Shown one piece after another: positions 8,710 through 17,673 of a DNA stretch of 64,000 nucleotides. The stretch is from Lacrimispora sp. 210928-DFI.3.58. Lineage in GTDB: Bacteria; Bacillota; Clostridia; Lachnospirales; Lachnospiraceae. The stretch covers positions 18,347 to 82,346 of the forward strand of contig NZ_JAJCIC010000021.1 of NCBI RefSeq assembly GCF_020554865.1, in the 5' to 3' direction. Made by a program: the position numbers and the translations under genes. The notes below the pieces were generated by a model, which searched no databases, was not told the origin of the DNA, and worked only from the letters and a program-made list of their open reading frames with translations. The number at the start of each line of letters is the position of its first letter. Positions within the stretch are counted from its first letter, which is position 1.

Positions 8710-11700
8710 TCAGCCCCCCTGCTCCAGCATTTCCTCAAACTGCTCAGCACTCATGAGAACCTTTCTGGGCTTTGTGCCTTCTTCCTCGCCTACCACTCCG
8801 GCCTCCGCCAGCTGGTCCATGATCCTGGCAGCACGGTTAAAGCCGATCTTGAACATTCTCTGGAGCATACCAATGGATGCCTTGTCCTTTTCAATGATGA
8901 ACTGGCCTGCCCGCACAAAGTACTCATCCCTGCCTGATGAGCCGCCGCCCGCTGCTGCGGATGGTGAAGATATCTGGTTTGCCACCTCTGTACTGTAGTC
9001 CGCTGTCATGCCCTGCTCTGTCAAAAACTCTACCACACGGCCCACTTCCTCATCCGACACAAAGGCACCCTGGACGCGCTGGGGCTTTGGGAAGCCAGCC
9101 GGATAAAAGAGCATGTCGCCCTTTCCCAGCAGCTTTTCCGCGCCGTTCATATCAATGATGGTCCTGGAATCCACGCCTGAGGACACGGCAAAGGCGATCC
9201 TGGAAGGCACATTGGCCTTGATCAGCCCTGTGATAACATTGACAGACGGCCTCTGGGTAGCGATCACAAGGTGGATGCCTGCTGCACGGGCCAGCTGTGC
9301 CAGGCGGCAGATGGAATCCTCCACCTCGCCGGGAGCCACCATCATAAGGTCTGCCAGCTCGTCGATGATGATAATGATCTGCGGAAGCTTTACCGGCTTC
9401 TTTTCATCCTCAATGTCCGCCAGCTTCGCCACTCTGTCATTGTAGCCCTTTAAATCCCTGACATTGCATTCTGCGAATTTCTTGTAACGGTCGTCCATCT
9501 CTGCCACAGCCCAGTTCAGGGCACCGGAAGCCTTCTTCGGGTCTGTGACAACAGGGATCAGAAGATGAGGAATGCCGTTGTAAACACTCAGCTCCACTAC
9601 CTTCGGGTCCACCATGATCAGACGCACGTCCTCCGGCTTTGACTTATAGATAATGCTCATGATCAGCGTATTGATGCACACGGATTTACCGGAGCCCGTA
9701 GCGCCTGCGATCAGAAGGTGGGGCATCTTCCCAATGTCCGTCACCACTACCTGGCCGCCGATGTCCTTGCCCACTGCAAAGGCAAGTCTTGACTTGTGCT
9801 GTATAAAGGCGTCTGCCTCCAAAAGGTCACGCAGGTAAACCATCTTATTTTCCTTGTTGGGGACCTCGATGCCCACTGCGGACTTTCCTGGGATAGGTGC
9901 TTCAATACGGATGTCCGTAGCTGCAAGGCTCAGCTTGATATCGTCTGTCAGCCCCACAATACGGCTCACCTTCACTCCCTGCTCCGGAAGGAGCTCATAC
10001 CTTGTCACGGCAGGGCCGCAGCTGATATTGGTGACCGTCACCCCAACGCCGAAATTGCGCAGGGTCTGCTGGAGCTTTGCCGCCGTTGCCCGGTACTCGT
10101 TTTCGGAAATATTGCCTGAGGAGCGGGCTCCCTTTTTCAAAAGAGTGGTAGGCGGGAAAATGTATTCCTTCTTTACCTCCTCCTCTTTTTTCTGGATTTC
10201 CTCAGCCACAGCAGCATTGGCATCCGCAATGGCAGCCTCCTCCCGCTTTTTCTCGATCTTTTTCTGTAAAAGTTCGGTCTCTGTCTCGATCACCTTGCCC
10301 GATGAGGTGACAACGCGCTTTGGCTCCTCTGCCACAAATATGCTGTCATAGTTGATGCCCTGCTCTGACTTGTCCTCACTGTATGTATCCTGTCCGCCGG
10401 AAACGGAGATATCCTCCTTCGGGAACTGGGGCACGTAGGATGACGGGATATCCTCTTTTTCCTGGGCTCGAACCGGAATCTTCTGTATCCACGGGACCCC
10501 ATCTTCCTCTTTTTCAGGCTTCCGGGGCTGCCAGCTCTCCTCCTCTGGTTCCGTGGAAAGGCCGGAAATCCTTTGCTCCGAAAGCTCCTGTCCAAAAGCC
10601 GCCTGTTCTGTCTGTCCCGGAAGCTCCCGTCCAAAAGCCGCTTTCTCCGGACCATCTGTATCCCAGGGCACATCCTCCTTCTCCCCGCGGATGCCCTGGA
10701 CGGGCACATCCCGGAGGTCATCCATGAAGTTCACCGGATGGCTGGCAATATCCATCTCCTCCAATGTCCTGGAGTCTTTTCGCACACGGATGGTCTCCCA
10801 GGCAGGCTCCTCATGGACGCCTGTTTCATCCTCCACCTTAAGGCCTGTGATCACAGGCACCTGCTCTGTCCTGGGCTCAGGACGGCTGTGCTTTTCGATC
10901 TCACGGGCAAGAGCAGACGGGCTGTCCTCCTCTGCCCTTGAAGCAGCCGCCGGTACAGGAGAAGGCATTTCCTCCAATTCAGCACCATATTCCCGGTCAA
11001 ATTCTTCCTCGTCCCAGTCATCGGGCTCCTCCAGCTTTGTGGCATCTAAGTTCACACCGCGCACCCGCTGTTCCTCACGGATGCGCCTGCGCTCCTCCGT
11101 CCTCTGAGCATGGTTCTCCCTGCGGCGGTCCATATCCTCTCTTGCATACTGGTAAGCCTTCCCTCCGCCCCGCTTTACCACAGACACAAAGGAGCGCTCG
11201 GTAATGCACACCATGCAGATGATAAACAGCACAATCAGCACCAGATAGGCACCTGCCCGTCCCACACCGATGATCAAAAGGGAGGTCACTGCTCCTCCGG
11301 CCAATCCTCCTCCTGCACCGTTTATGGAGGACTGCTTATAATATTCCGTCAATGCCGCTCCCTCCGGCACTGTGCCAAAGAGCAGCTGGAACAGACTGCA
11401 CAGGGTGAGAAAGGCAGCGATCACTGCCGCCAGCTTCACCGCCGCATGGATATTGCCCTGATTGGACAGATGGAAGCAGGTGCCCACAAACAAAAGCACC
11501 GGAAGCACATAGCCCAGGATCCCAAACATCCCCAGCTGGACTCCCCGCAGGAACTCTCCCACCACGCCGCACAGCCTGAAATTACTCAAAAACAGCAGAA
11601 TGGCAACAGCAAAAGAGCAGATAATGACAACCTCTGCTCTCATGAATCCTGTATCCTCTTCCTCATATGCCGTTTTCCGGGCAGAGCTGCGGCCCTTGGC

Positions 11701-11823
11701 CTGGGAGTTCCCAGCGCTCTGGGTACTTTTTCCGCCCTTTTTGCCCTGTGTACTGTTGGTACTGCCCTTCGGCCTTCCCGGTTTTCTTGTCTCCGTCTGC
11801 TGTTTTCTATTTGTATCAGCCAC
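8710..11823 (-). CDS. ftsK: DNA translocase FtsK/SpoIIIE family
   Basis: A 1037-residue protein with the classic layout. The N-terminus is basic and low in complexity (about 1-55). About four membrane helices follow (60-210), then a long acidic, Pro/Glu-rich linker (220-560), and the RecA-like motor with Walker A GATGSGKSV at about 707-715 and Walker B IIIIDELADLM near 816. A C-terminal winged-helix gamma domain (about 970-1035) reads FNRAARIMDQLAEAGVV and recognises KOPS/SRS DNA. It pumps chromosomal DNA through the division or sporulation septum. The neighbouring ClpP-like gene (TepA) matches the tepA-spoIIIE synteny of Bacillus. Whether it acts in sporulation or vegetative division cannot be decided here. 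Confidence 0.95.
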   Translation of the reverse strand: MADTNRKQQTETRKPGRPKGSTNSTQGKKGGKSTQSAGNSQAKGRSSARKTAYEEEDTGFMRAEVVIICSFAVAILLFLSNFRLCGVVGEFLRGVQLGMFGILGYVLPVLLFVGTCFHLSNQGNIHAAVKLAAVIAAFLTLCSLFQLLFGTVPEGAALTEYYKQSSINGAGGGLAGGAVTSLLIIGVGRAGAYLVLIVLFIICMVCITERSFVSVVKRGGGKAYQYAREDMDRRRENHAQRTEERRRIREEQRVRGVNLDATKLEEPDDWDEEEFDREYGAELEEMPSPVPAAASRAEEDSPSALAREIEKHSRPEPRTEQVPVITGLKVEDETGVHEEPAWETIRVRKDSRTLEEMDIASHPVNFMDDLRDVPVQGIRGEKEDVPWDTDGPEKAAFGRELPGQTEQAAFGQELSEQRISGLSTEPEEESWQPRKPEKEEDGVPWIQKIPVRAQEKEDIPSSYVPQFPKEDISVSGGQDTYSEDKSEQGINYDSIFVAEEPKRVVTSSGKVIETETELLQKKIEKKREEAAIADANAAVAEEIQKKEEEVKKEYIFPPTTLLKKGARSSGNISENEYRATAAKLQQTLRNFGVGVTVTNISCGPAVTRYELLPEQGVKVSRIVGLTDDIKLSLAATDIRIEAPIPGKSAVGIEVPNKENKMVYLRDLLEADAFIQHKSRLAFAVGKDIGGQVVVTDIGKMPHLLIAGATGSGKSVCINTLIMSIIYKSKPEDVRLIMVDPKVVELSVYNGIPHLLIPVVTDPKKASGALNWAVAEMDDRYKKFAECNVRDLKGYNDRVAKLADIEDEKKPVKLPQIIIIIDELADLMMVAPGEVEDSICRLAQLARAAGIHLVIATQRPSVNVITGLIKANVPSRIAFAVSSGVDSRTIIDMNGAEKLLGKGDMLFYPAGFPKPQRVQGAFVSDEEVGRVVEFLTEQGMTADYSTEVANQISSPSAAAGGGSSGRDEYFVRAGQFIIEKDKASIGMLQRMFKIGFNRAARIMDQLAEAGVVGEEEGTKPRKVLMSAEQFEEMLEQGG

Positions 11824-11929
11824 GCATACAGCCTCCCGTCACATTCCCTGATGCACTTTCTCGCCTCCCGGCAGATAAGCGTAATTATACATATTATACA
11901 AAATCTTTCCCGGAATTGCAACGATATGA

Positions 11930-12697
11930 CTATTTTATTTTCTTTCTCTCATCGATCATGGCATAGAGCTTTGCCAGCGCCTCCTTGATGCCGCCCACAT
12001 AGTTGATCAGTCCTGCATCCACGGCCTCCTTTCCCACCAGCACTGTTCCCAGATCCCTGGTGAGCATCTTTGTGTTGTGCATCAGGTCGCGGAGCTGGTC
12101 ATAGGCAATGTCCGCATGGGTGGACACAAAGGTCAGTATCCGGTCCTGTATCATCTCAAAATACTCATAGGTCTGGGAGGTTCCTATGATCATGCCCGTC
12201 ATCCGCACAGGATGGATCATCATGGTGCCGGAGGGCACAATAAAGGAAACATCGGTGGACACCGCCAGCGGTACTCCGATGGAATGGCTTCCCCCCAGCA
12301 CCAGGGATACCGTAGGCAGGCTTAAGGATGCGATCATCTCTGCAATGGCAAGGCCCGCGTCCACATCTCCCCCTGAGGTATTAAGGAGTACAAGAAGGCC
12401 CTCCACGCTGTCGTCATCCTCGATCTTTGCCAAAGTCGGCAGTACATGGTCATATTTTGTGGTCTTACTGGCGCCGGAGGAATTTTCATGGCCTTCCACC
12501 TCACCGATGATGGTGAGAAGATGGATCTTGCGGTGGCGTCCATTCTCCTCCAGGGTCATCTGGCCATACTCCTCCAGCTTATTGTCCTCCTTCTCCTCGA
12601 TCTCTTTTTCCAGCCTCTGGCTCTCCTTATCCTCCTGGGCCTTTCCGCCTCCACTCATCGGCTGCCCGTTTTTCTTTTTATTTTTATTCTGTCCCAT
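11930..12697 (-). CDS. tepA: ClpP-like serine protease (TepA type)
   Basis: The open frame runs to 12790, but the ATG at 12695-12697 has GAGGAGG eight bases upstream and gives a 255-residue protein starting MGQNKNKKKNGQ. A charged N-terminal tail (to about residue 45) precedes a Clp-protease fold with the nucleophile motif GGSHSIG and the histidine in GTMMIHPVR. ClpP-like TepA proteins are cytoplasmic and linked to protein export. The Lys/Glu-rich tail and the place upstream of ftsK/spoIIIE fit that subfamily. A catalytic Asp is not assigned with confidence. It is probably cotranscribed with ftsK. Confidence 0.85.
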   Translation of the reverse strand: MGQNKNKKKNGQPMSGGGKAQEDKESQRLEKEIEEKEDNKLEEYGQMTLEENGRHRKIHLLTIIGEVEGHENSSGASKTTKYDHVLPTLAKIEDDDSVEGLLVLLNTSGGDVDAGLAIAEMIASLSLPTVSLVLGGSHSIGVPLAVSTDVSFIVPSGTMMIHPVRMTGMIIGTSQTYEYFEMIQDRILTFVSTHADIAYDQLRDLMHNTKMLTRDLGTVLVGKEAVDAGLINYVGGIKEALAKLYAMIDERKKIK

Positions 12698-12782
12698 TGT
12701 CCTGGCCTCCTCTTCACTGTTCTCAGATCCGCAAAAATAAGCTACCCTATCAGTTTTGGCCGGAACTGCAAAAATATACATA

Positions 12783-12810
12783 AAGGTCACGACATCTCTG
12801 CCGTGACCTT
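12783..12810 (-). terminator. Intrinsic terminator after the NlpC/P60 gene
   Basis: A 9-bp perfect stem (AAGGTCACG at 12783-12791 with CGTGACCTT at 12802-12810). On the minus strand it is followed by TATGTATATTTTTG. It lies 29 bases past the hydrolase stop and ahead of tepA. Confidence 0.65.
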
Positions 12811-12838
12811 CTGCATCGCTATTTTCTTCTTCTCTGCA

Positions 12839-14461
12839 CTAATCCCCCAGCACATTCCGGATCGCCACCGGCGTACGGTAATTCCAGGTGGATATTTTGA
12901 TACCGCTCTTGCGGCTGGCTGCATGGACTACCTGGCCGTTGCCGATGTACATGGCAACGTGGTTGATGGTGCCGCCGCTGCCTGCGTAGAAGATCAGATC
13001 TCCCGGTTTCATGTTGGCGGATGTCACCTTTTTGCCCATTTTGGCCTGGGCGCCTGAATAATGAGGCAGGGATACGCCGAACTGCTGCATGACCTTCATG
13101 GTAAAGCCGGAGCAGTCAACGCCCTTTGTCAGGCTGGTTCCTCCCCATACGTAAGGATTGCCTACAAACTGGAGAGCGTAGTTTACCACCTTTGAACGGC
13201 GTGAAGCCGCATTGCTGGCAGCGATCTCTGCAGGCGAGAACTTGATGGCCTCATTCAATGCATACCGTACCTCTACGTTATTATCCCTTGTGGAAATATA
13301 GGCCTTATCTACTGTGCTTCCGTCCTCTTCGTCTACCGAGTCCAGATCGATCTCAACCCAGCCGTCCAGCTGGCTCACCACCTGGTAGCGCTCGTCCTTT
13401 ACGATCTGGGTCCATATCTTTGAATCCGTATTGGGCTCCGTGCGGACATTGAGTACATCTGTCTTGATAATGGCCTTTAAGGTAGCGGTCTCCATGGCAA
13501 TGTCCTTTGCCTCCTGGCCCGTTGCCGTATACTGGGGATCGGAGGAGATATATCCCACGATAGGACCGGACTGTATCTTGTACCAGCCGTCCAGCGTTTC
13601 CAGGATCTCTCCTGCAGCCTTACTTGTCATCTTTCCGATGATCTTGCCGTCTGATTTTGGCTCTGCGCGTACATTCAGATAATTATTTACTTTGGAGATC
13701 ACCAGATTATCATACTGATTGATCGCCATGGCCTTCATATCCAGCTTTCTTCCCTCATCCAGAGAATAGGCCACCTCTGCATAATCTCCTGAAATATAGC
13801 CTCCCTCGATCTGTATCCAATTATCCTCCATCTGGCTCAGCACCACATAGCGCTCATTTTTCAGGGCCTGTCCCACAATATTAGCCGGATCAATGACGGG
13901 CGCGCTGCGGATATTCAGACTGTCTGCCGTCACTGTGGCGCGGAGGGTCACAAGATCTCTGGCCTTCTGCTTTGCCTCCTCCCCGGTCAGCAGATATTGG
14001 TTATTGATATATCCCTCCACACCGCCGGAGGTGATATGGGACCACTCTCCCTCTGTGTCAAGGATCTCACAGGCGCCATCCCCGGAAAGCTTTCCGATGA
14101 TCTTGCCGTCTGTTCCCGGTGTTTCACGGATATTTAAGTACCCGGACACCTGGACGATGCCCAGGTTTTGGTAGGAGTTCACAACAGCCTCCTTTGCCCT
14201 GGCTTCCTCCAGAGCAGCCTCCTCCTCAGGAGAAGGGGTAATGTCCACAGGCTCTGGCTCCGCCGAAGAACCGGTGCTCTCCACCGTGGGCTCTGCCGCC
14301 CGTCCGGATACAGGCTTTTTATATGTTTTCACTCCTACGATCACAATTCCTGCCAGAATAAGCCCAGCCAAAAGAAGGAGCAGATACCGCGGATCCAGCT
14401 TCTGGTTTCTCTTTCTCCTCGCCTTGTTCAGGCTGGATATATAATCCTTATGTTCAAGCAT
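12839..14461 (-). CDS. SH3b-repeat NlpC/P60 peptidoglycan hydrolase
   Basis: A 540-residue cell-wall enzyme. A basic cytoplasmic head (1-24) and one membrane helix (about 25-46) act as signal anchor. A Pro/Glu-rich spacer is followed by four bacterial SH3 repeats carrying the LNIR/LNVR signature (VSGYLNIRETP, ADSLNIRSAP, VNNYLNVRAEP, TDVLNVRTEP), and the C-terminal NlpC/P60 domain (about 425-540). The catalytic Cys lies in GVDCSGF, the His in INHVAMYIG and the third polar residue near VHAAS. Such enzymes cut gamma-D-Glu-diaminoacid bonds in stem peptides. A hairpin terminator follows. Specific physiological role unknown. Confidence 0.93.
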   Translation of the reverse strand: MLEHKDYISSLNKARRKRNQKLDPRYLLLLLAGLILAGIVIVGVKTYKKPVSGRAAEPTVESTGSSAEPEPVDITPSPEEEAALEEARAKEAVVNSYQNLGIVQVSGYLNIRETPGTDGKIIGKLSGDGACEILDTEGEWSHITSGGVEGYINNQYLLTGEEAKQKARDLVTLRATVTADSLNIRSAPVIDPANIVGQALKNERYVVLSQMEDNWIQIEGGYISGDYAEVAYSLDEGRKLDMKAMAINQYDNLVISKVNNYLNVRAEPKSDGKIIGKMTSKAAGEILETLDGWYKIQSGPIVGYISSDPQYTATGQEAKDIAMETATLKAIIKTDVLNVRTEPNTDSKIWTQIVKDERYQVVSQLDGWVEIDLDSVDEEDGSTVDKAYISTRDNNVEVRYALNEAIKFSPAEIAASNAASRRSKVVNYALQFVGNPYVWGGTSLTKGVDCSGFTMKVMQQFGVSLPHYSGAQAKMGKKVTSANMKPGDLIFYAGSGGTINHVAMYIGNGQVVHAASRKSGIKISTWNYRTPVAIRNVLGD

Positions 14462-14592
14462 GTTTCCATCGTCTCCAGAATCTTATTTGGGCGGCAGCCT
14501 GTCACTCTGCTGAGGCAAGCCGCAGTATGGCCCATACGGACAAAGTATATCATATATCAATGGTCGAAAATGTGAAAAATTTCTTAAATTTT

Positions 14593-14614
14593 GCCGGCCC
14601 CCTAAGCGGCCGGC
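14593..14614 (-). terminator. Hairpin after the ABC importer operon
   Basis: A GC-rich stem (GCCGGCC with GGCCGGC, 14593-14614) lies 24 bases after the ATPase stop. On the minus strand it is followed by AAAATTTAAGAAATTTTTC. It probably ends the importer operon. Confidence 0.5.
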
Positions 14615-14637
14615 AGCAACTCTACCATATATAGACT

Positions 14638-15435
14638 TTATTTCGACAGCATCATACGGTCATTGGCGAACTGTCCGCCGCTGGCCTCTGCGAATTTCTT
14701 TAACAGATCATCCACGGTCAGGTGCTTCTTCTCCTCCCCTGACACATCATAGATGATCTGTCCGTCATTCATCATGATCAAGCGGTTGCCGATATGGATG
14801 GCATCGTTCATATTGTGGGTCACCATAAGGGCTGTAAGGCCCTGCTCCGTCACCATCTCATTTGTCAGCTCCAGCACCTTCCTGGCTGTCTGCGGATCCA
14901 GGGCTGCTGTGTGCTCATCTAACAGGAGCAGCTTTGGCTTTTTTAAGGTCGCCATGAGAAGGGTCAGCGCCTGCCTCTGTCCTCCGGAGAGAAGTCCCAC
15001 CTTTGAGGTCAGGCGCTCCTCCAGCCCCAGCCCCAGCCTAACAAGAAGATCGCGGTACAGCTTGCGCTCATTTTTCATGATCCCAGGCTTTAAGGTACGG
15101 TGGCTGCCGCGGCGCAGGGCCAGCGCCAGGTTCTCCTCAATGCCCATGGTTGCGGCAGTACCGTTCATAGGATCCTGAAACACGCGGCCCAGAAATGCCG
15201 CACGCTTATACTCCGGCAGCTTTGTCACATCCTTGCCATCGATCAGGATCTGTCCCTCATCTACAGGCCATACGCCTGCGATGGCATTCAGCATGGTGGA
15301 TTTGCCTGCACCGTTTCCTCCGATGACTGTGACGAAATCCCCCTCCTTTAAGTGGAGGCTTAAGCCCTTTAAGGCCTTTTTTTCATTGACCGTTCCTGCA
15401 TTGAAGGTCTTTTCAATCTGTTTGATCTCCAGCAT
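14638..15435 (-). CDS. ABC importer ATP-binding protein (TrpZ-like)
   Basis: A 265-residue nucleotide-binding subunit with Walker A GGNGAGKSTM (about 38-47), Q-loop region RVFQDPMNGT, the signature LLSGGQRQAL, Walker B KLLLLDEHTAALD and switch His in MVTHNMNDA. The sequence, and the permease and lipoprotein upstream, place it with the TrpXYZ / PF04392-associated importers, which take up small amino-acid-like or aromatic solutes. It is the last gene of the three-gene operon, five bases after the permease. Cytoplasmic peripheral subunit. Substrate not determined. Confidence 0.92.
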   Translation of the reverse strand: MLEIKQIEKTFNAGTVNEKKALKGLSLHLKEGDFVTVIGGNGAGKSTMLNAIAGVWPVDEGQILIDGKDVTKLPEYKRAAFLGRVFQDPMNGTAATMGIEENLALALRRGSHRTLKPGIMKNERKLYRDLLVRLGLGLEERLTSKVGLLSGGQRQALTLLMATLKKPKLLLLDEHTAALDPQTARKVLELTNEMVTEQGLTALMVTHNMNDAIHIGNRLIMMNDGQIIYDVSGEEKKHLTVDDLLKKFAEASGGQFANDRMMLSK

Positions 15436-15440
15436 CTCAC

Positions 15441-16352
15441 TTACCTCCTTTTCACTGCCTTAGAAAAATATCTGCTCTTCCAGGTAGGTATTGCGAGGAA
15501 GACTGCCACTACGGAGGCGGACAGAAGCTTCAGCAGATCCGTATCGATCCCTCTCCAGATCACCACCTGGAGCACCAGGTAATAGATAATGGAGCCAAGG
15601 ACAACGCCCAGCAGGCGGAAGCCAAAATTGCGGAAAATGCGCCCAAAGACCGCCTCGCCGATGATCACTGCGGCCAGGCCGATGACAATGGCACCGCGGC
15701 CCATATTGATATCAGCAAAGCCCTGATACTGTGACAGCAGGGCACCCGCAAGAGCTACCAGCCCATTGGAGATCATAAGTCCCAGTACACGGTTAAGGTC
15801 TGTATTGATGCCCTGGGCCCTTGCCATCTTATCATTGCAGCCGGTCGCCCGGAGGGAGCAGCCCAGCTCAGTGCCAAAGAACCAGTACAGCACCAGGATC
15901 AGTGCCAGGATGATCAGTGCTACCACGAGGATTGTATTTTTAAAGAAAGGCACGTTCTTGATAAAACGCAGAGAAACCAGCAGGTCATACTTGTCCACAT
16001 TGATGGCCTGGTTTGCCTTTCCCATTGTTTTCATATTAATCGAGTACAGCCCAAGCTGTGTCAGGATCCCGGCAAGGATCGCCGGTATTCCCATAAATGT
16101 ATGCAAAAGGCCCGTTGCCAGCCCTGCTGCCATACCTGCAAGGAGGGCACAAAACATTGCCACCCACACATTCTGGCCTGAGAGCATCAGCATAATGCAG
16201 ACTGCACCTCCTGTACAGAGTGAGCCATCCACTGTCAGATCTGCAATATCCAGGATGCGGAAGGTAATATAGACACCGATCGCCATGATCCCCCAGACTA
16301 AGCCCTGGGCTGTTGCGCCTGGAAGAGCATTCACCAAATTCATAATATTCAT
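15441..16352 (-). CDS. ABC importer permease (branched-chain/ribose permease family)
   Basis: A 303-residue integral membrane subunit with about eight or nine helices, of the PF02653 family. The motif ILDIADLTVDGSLCTGGAVC near the N-terminus is characteristic of the TrpY-like permeases partnered by PF04392 lipoproteins. The start MNIMNLV follows GAGGTGAAACA. It lies between the lipoprotein and ATPase genes in a single operon and forms the membrane channel. Confidence 0.9.
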   Translation of the reverse strand: MNIMNLVNALPGATAQGLVWGIMAIGVYITFRILDIADLTVDGSLCTGGAVCIMLMLSGQNVWVAMFCALLAGMAAGLATGLLHTFMGIPAILAGILTQLGLYSINMKTMGKANQAINVDKYDLLVSLRFIKNVPFFKNTILVVALIILALILVLYWFFGTELGCSLRATGCNDKMARAQGINTDLNRVLGLMISNGLVALAGALLSQYQGFADINMGRGAIVIGLAAVIIGEAVFGRIFRNFGFRLLGVVLGSIIYYLVLQVVIWRGIDTDLLKLLSASVVAVFLAIPTWKSRYFSKAVKRR

Positions 16353-16408
16353 TGTTTCACCTCAGCCTGCTGCCCGCTGCCTGCGGGTTTTCCTTTTTTT
16401 GTAAAAGT

Positions 16409-16440
16409 GCAGCGAGAAAGGAAGTTTCCCCTCTCGCTGC
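16409..16440 (-). terminator. Intra-operon hairpin between lipoprotein and permease
   Basis: GCAGCGAGA (16409-16417) pairs with TCTCGCTGC (16432-16440). On the minus strand it is followed by ACTTTTACAAAAAAAGG. It sits in the 123-base gap after the substrate-binding gene. Such hairpins often protect the 5' mRNA segment or attenuate read-through, giving more binding protein than membrane subunits; that role is inferred. Confidence 0.55.
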
Positions 16441-16475
16441 TCTCAAAATCTCATATCATGTATGCGGGTCCGTTA

Positions 16476-17534
16476 TTATTCAGCAGCAATTGCCTCGTAG
16501 CCCTCAGGAACAGTTACGCCCAGAGCCTCGCAGATTGCGGCATTGTACTTCTTTGTGAACTGTGGAGCATACTCGATCGGCATTTCTGAGATGTTAGCCT
16601 CGCCTGTCAGGATCTTTGCAGCCATCTTGCCGGTGGCAACGCCCAGGTCATAGTAGCTGATGGACAGGGTAGCTACGCCGCAGCCGGAGCAGATGCCCTC
16701 CTCGCCTGCGATAACAGGTACGCCTGCCGGCTGGCAGATGTTGTTTACGATCTCGGTGTTTGCTGCAACAGTGTTGTCAGTCGGAACATAGATCACATCG
16801 CTGTTGGAAGCAGCGTTGGTAGCAATGGTAGCTAAGTCGTTGGAATCAGAGAAGGAATAGTATTCACAGGTGTAGCCCAGCTCCTCCAGGGCTGCCTTTA
16901 CCGTGTCAACCTGGTACTGGGAGTTTGCCTCTGCGGAGCAGTAAAGAAGGCCTACCTTCTGGGCATCCGGGAACAGCTCCTTTAACATAGCTGCCTGCTC
17001 GTCCAGTGGAGCCAGATCGGATGTACCGGAAATGTTGCCGCCTACGGTTCCGTCAAAATCACTGATGCCAAGAGCCACGCCGTACTCTGTAACGGAGGTG
17101 CCCAGAACAGGGATCTCGTTTGTGCCTGCCTGTGCTGCCTGAAGGGCAGGTGTTGCATTTGCAAGGATCAGGTCAACGTTGCTGGATACAAAGCTGTTGA
17201 TAATGGTAGAGCAGGTGTTGGAATCACCCTGTGCATTCTGCTCATCAAAGGTAACTGCATCGCCTAAGGCTTCTGTCAGCGCATCCTTAAAGCCCTGGGT
17301 CGCTGCATCCAGTGCATCGTGCTGTACCAGCTGGCAGATACCTACCGTATAGGAAGCGTCTCCTGTTGCTTCAGCTGCTGCCTCTGTTGTGGTCTCCTCT
17401 GCTGCTTCAGCCGCTGTGGTTGCTGCTTCTGTTGCTGCTGCGGAGGTCTCTGCCGGCTTGCTGGAGCATGCAGTCATTGACAGGGCCATTGCGCCTGCCA
17501 GTACAAGAGACATGATCTTCGATGTTTTTCTCAT
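16476..17534 (-). CDS. ABC importer substrate-binding lipoprotein (TrpX-like)
   Basis: The open frame begins at a TTG (17552), but the ATG at 17532-17534 has a GAGGG site and opens a proper signal: MRKTSKIM, a hydrophobic stretch, and a lipobox ending MTAC with Cys23 as the lipid-modified residue. An Ala/Glu/Thr-rich linker (about 25-60) follows, then a periplasmic-binding fold of the PF04392 family (YTVGICQLVQHDALDAA). The mature protein is about 330 residues, tethered outside the membrane. It is the first gene of the operon, behind a near-consensus promoter. The ligand is unknown; family members bind tryptophan or other small solutes. Confidence 0.92.
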   Translation of the reverse strand: MRKTSKIMSLVLAGAMALSMTACSSKPAETSAAATEAATTAAEAAEETTTEAAAEATGDASYTVGICQLVQHDALDAATQGFKDALTEALGDAVTFDEQNAQGDSNTCSTIINSFVSSNVDLILANATPALQAAQAGTNEIPVLGTSVTEYGVALGISDFDGTVGGNISGTSDLAPLDEQAAMLKELFPDAQKVGLLYCSAEANSQYQVDTVKAALEELGYTCEYYSFSDSNDLATIATNAASNSDVIYVPTDNTVAANTEIVNNICQPAGVPVIAGEEGICSGCGVATLSISYYDLGVATGKMAAKILTGEANISEMPIEYAPQFTKKYNAAICEALGVTVPEGYEAIAAE

Positions 17535-17584
17535 AATATTTCCCTCTTTCAAACAGTAATTTCATCCCATCCGGGACTTTTATT

Positions 17585-17613
17585 ATCATACTACAAAAAA
17601 ATGCCTCCGTCAA
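17585..17613 (-). promoter_or_regulatory. Sigma-A type promoter of the ABC importer operon
   Basis: On the minus strand TTGACG (17608-17613) is followed by a 17-base spacer and TATGAT (17585-17590), about 50 bases ahead of the lipoprotein ATG. Confidence 0.7.
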
Positions 17614-17673
17614 TTTTGAAGCTTTAAATTCACATGATTTTAAAGCGATAAAGTGTATTTTTTTTCGTACAAT

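Noticed and set aside
11110..11988. 292-codon plus-strand frame
   Set aside because: It is a shadow of ftsK, rich in His, Gln and Ser as expected from the antisense of a membrane and linker region.
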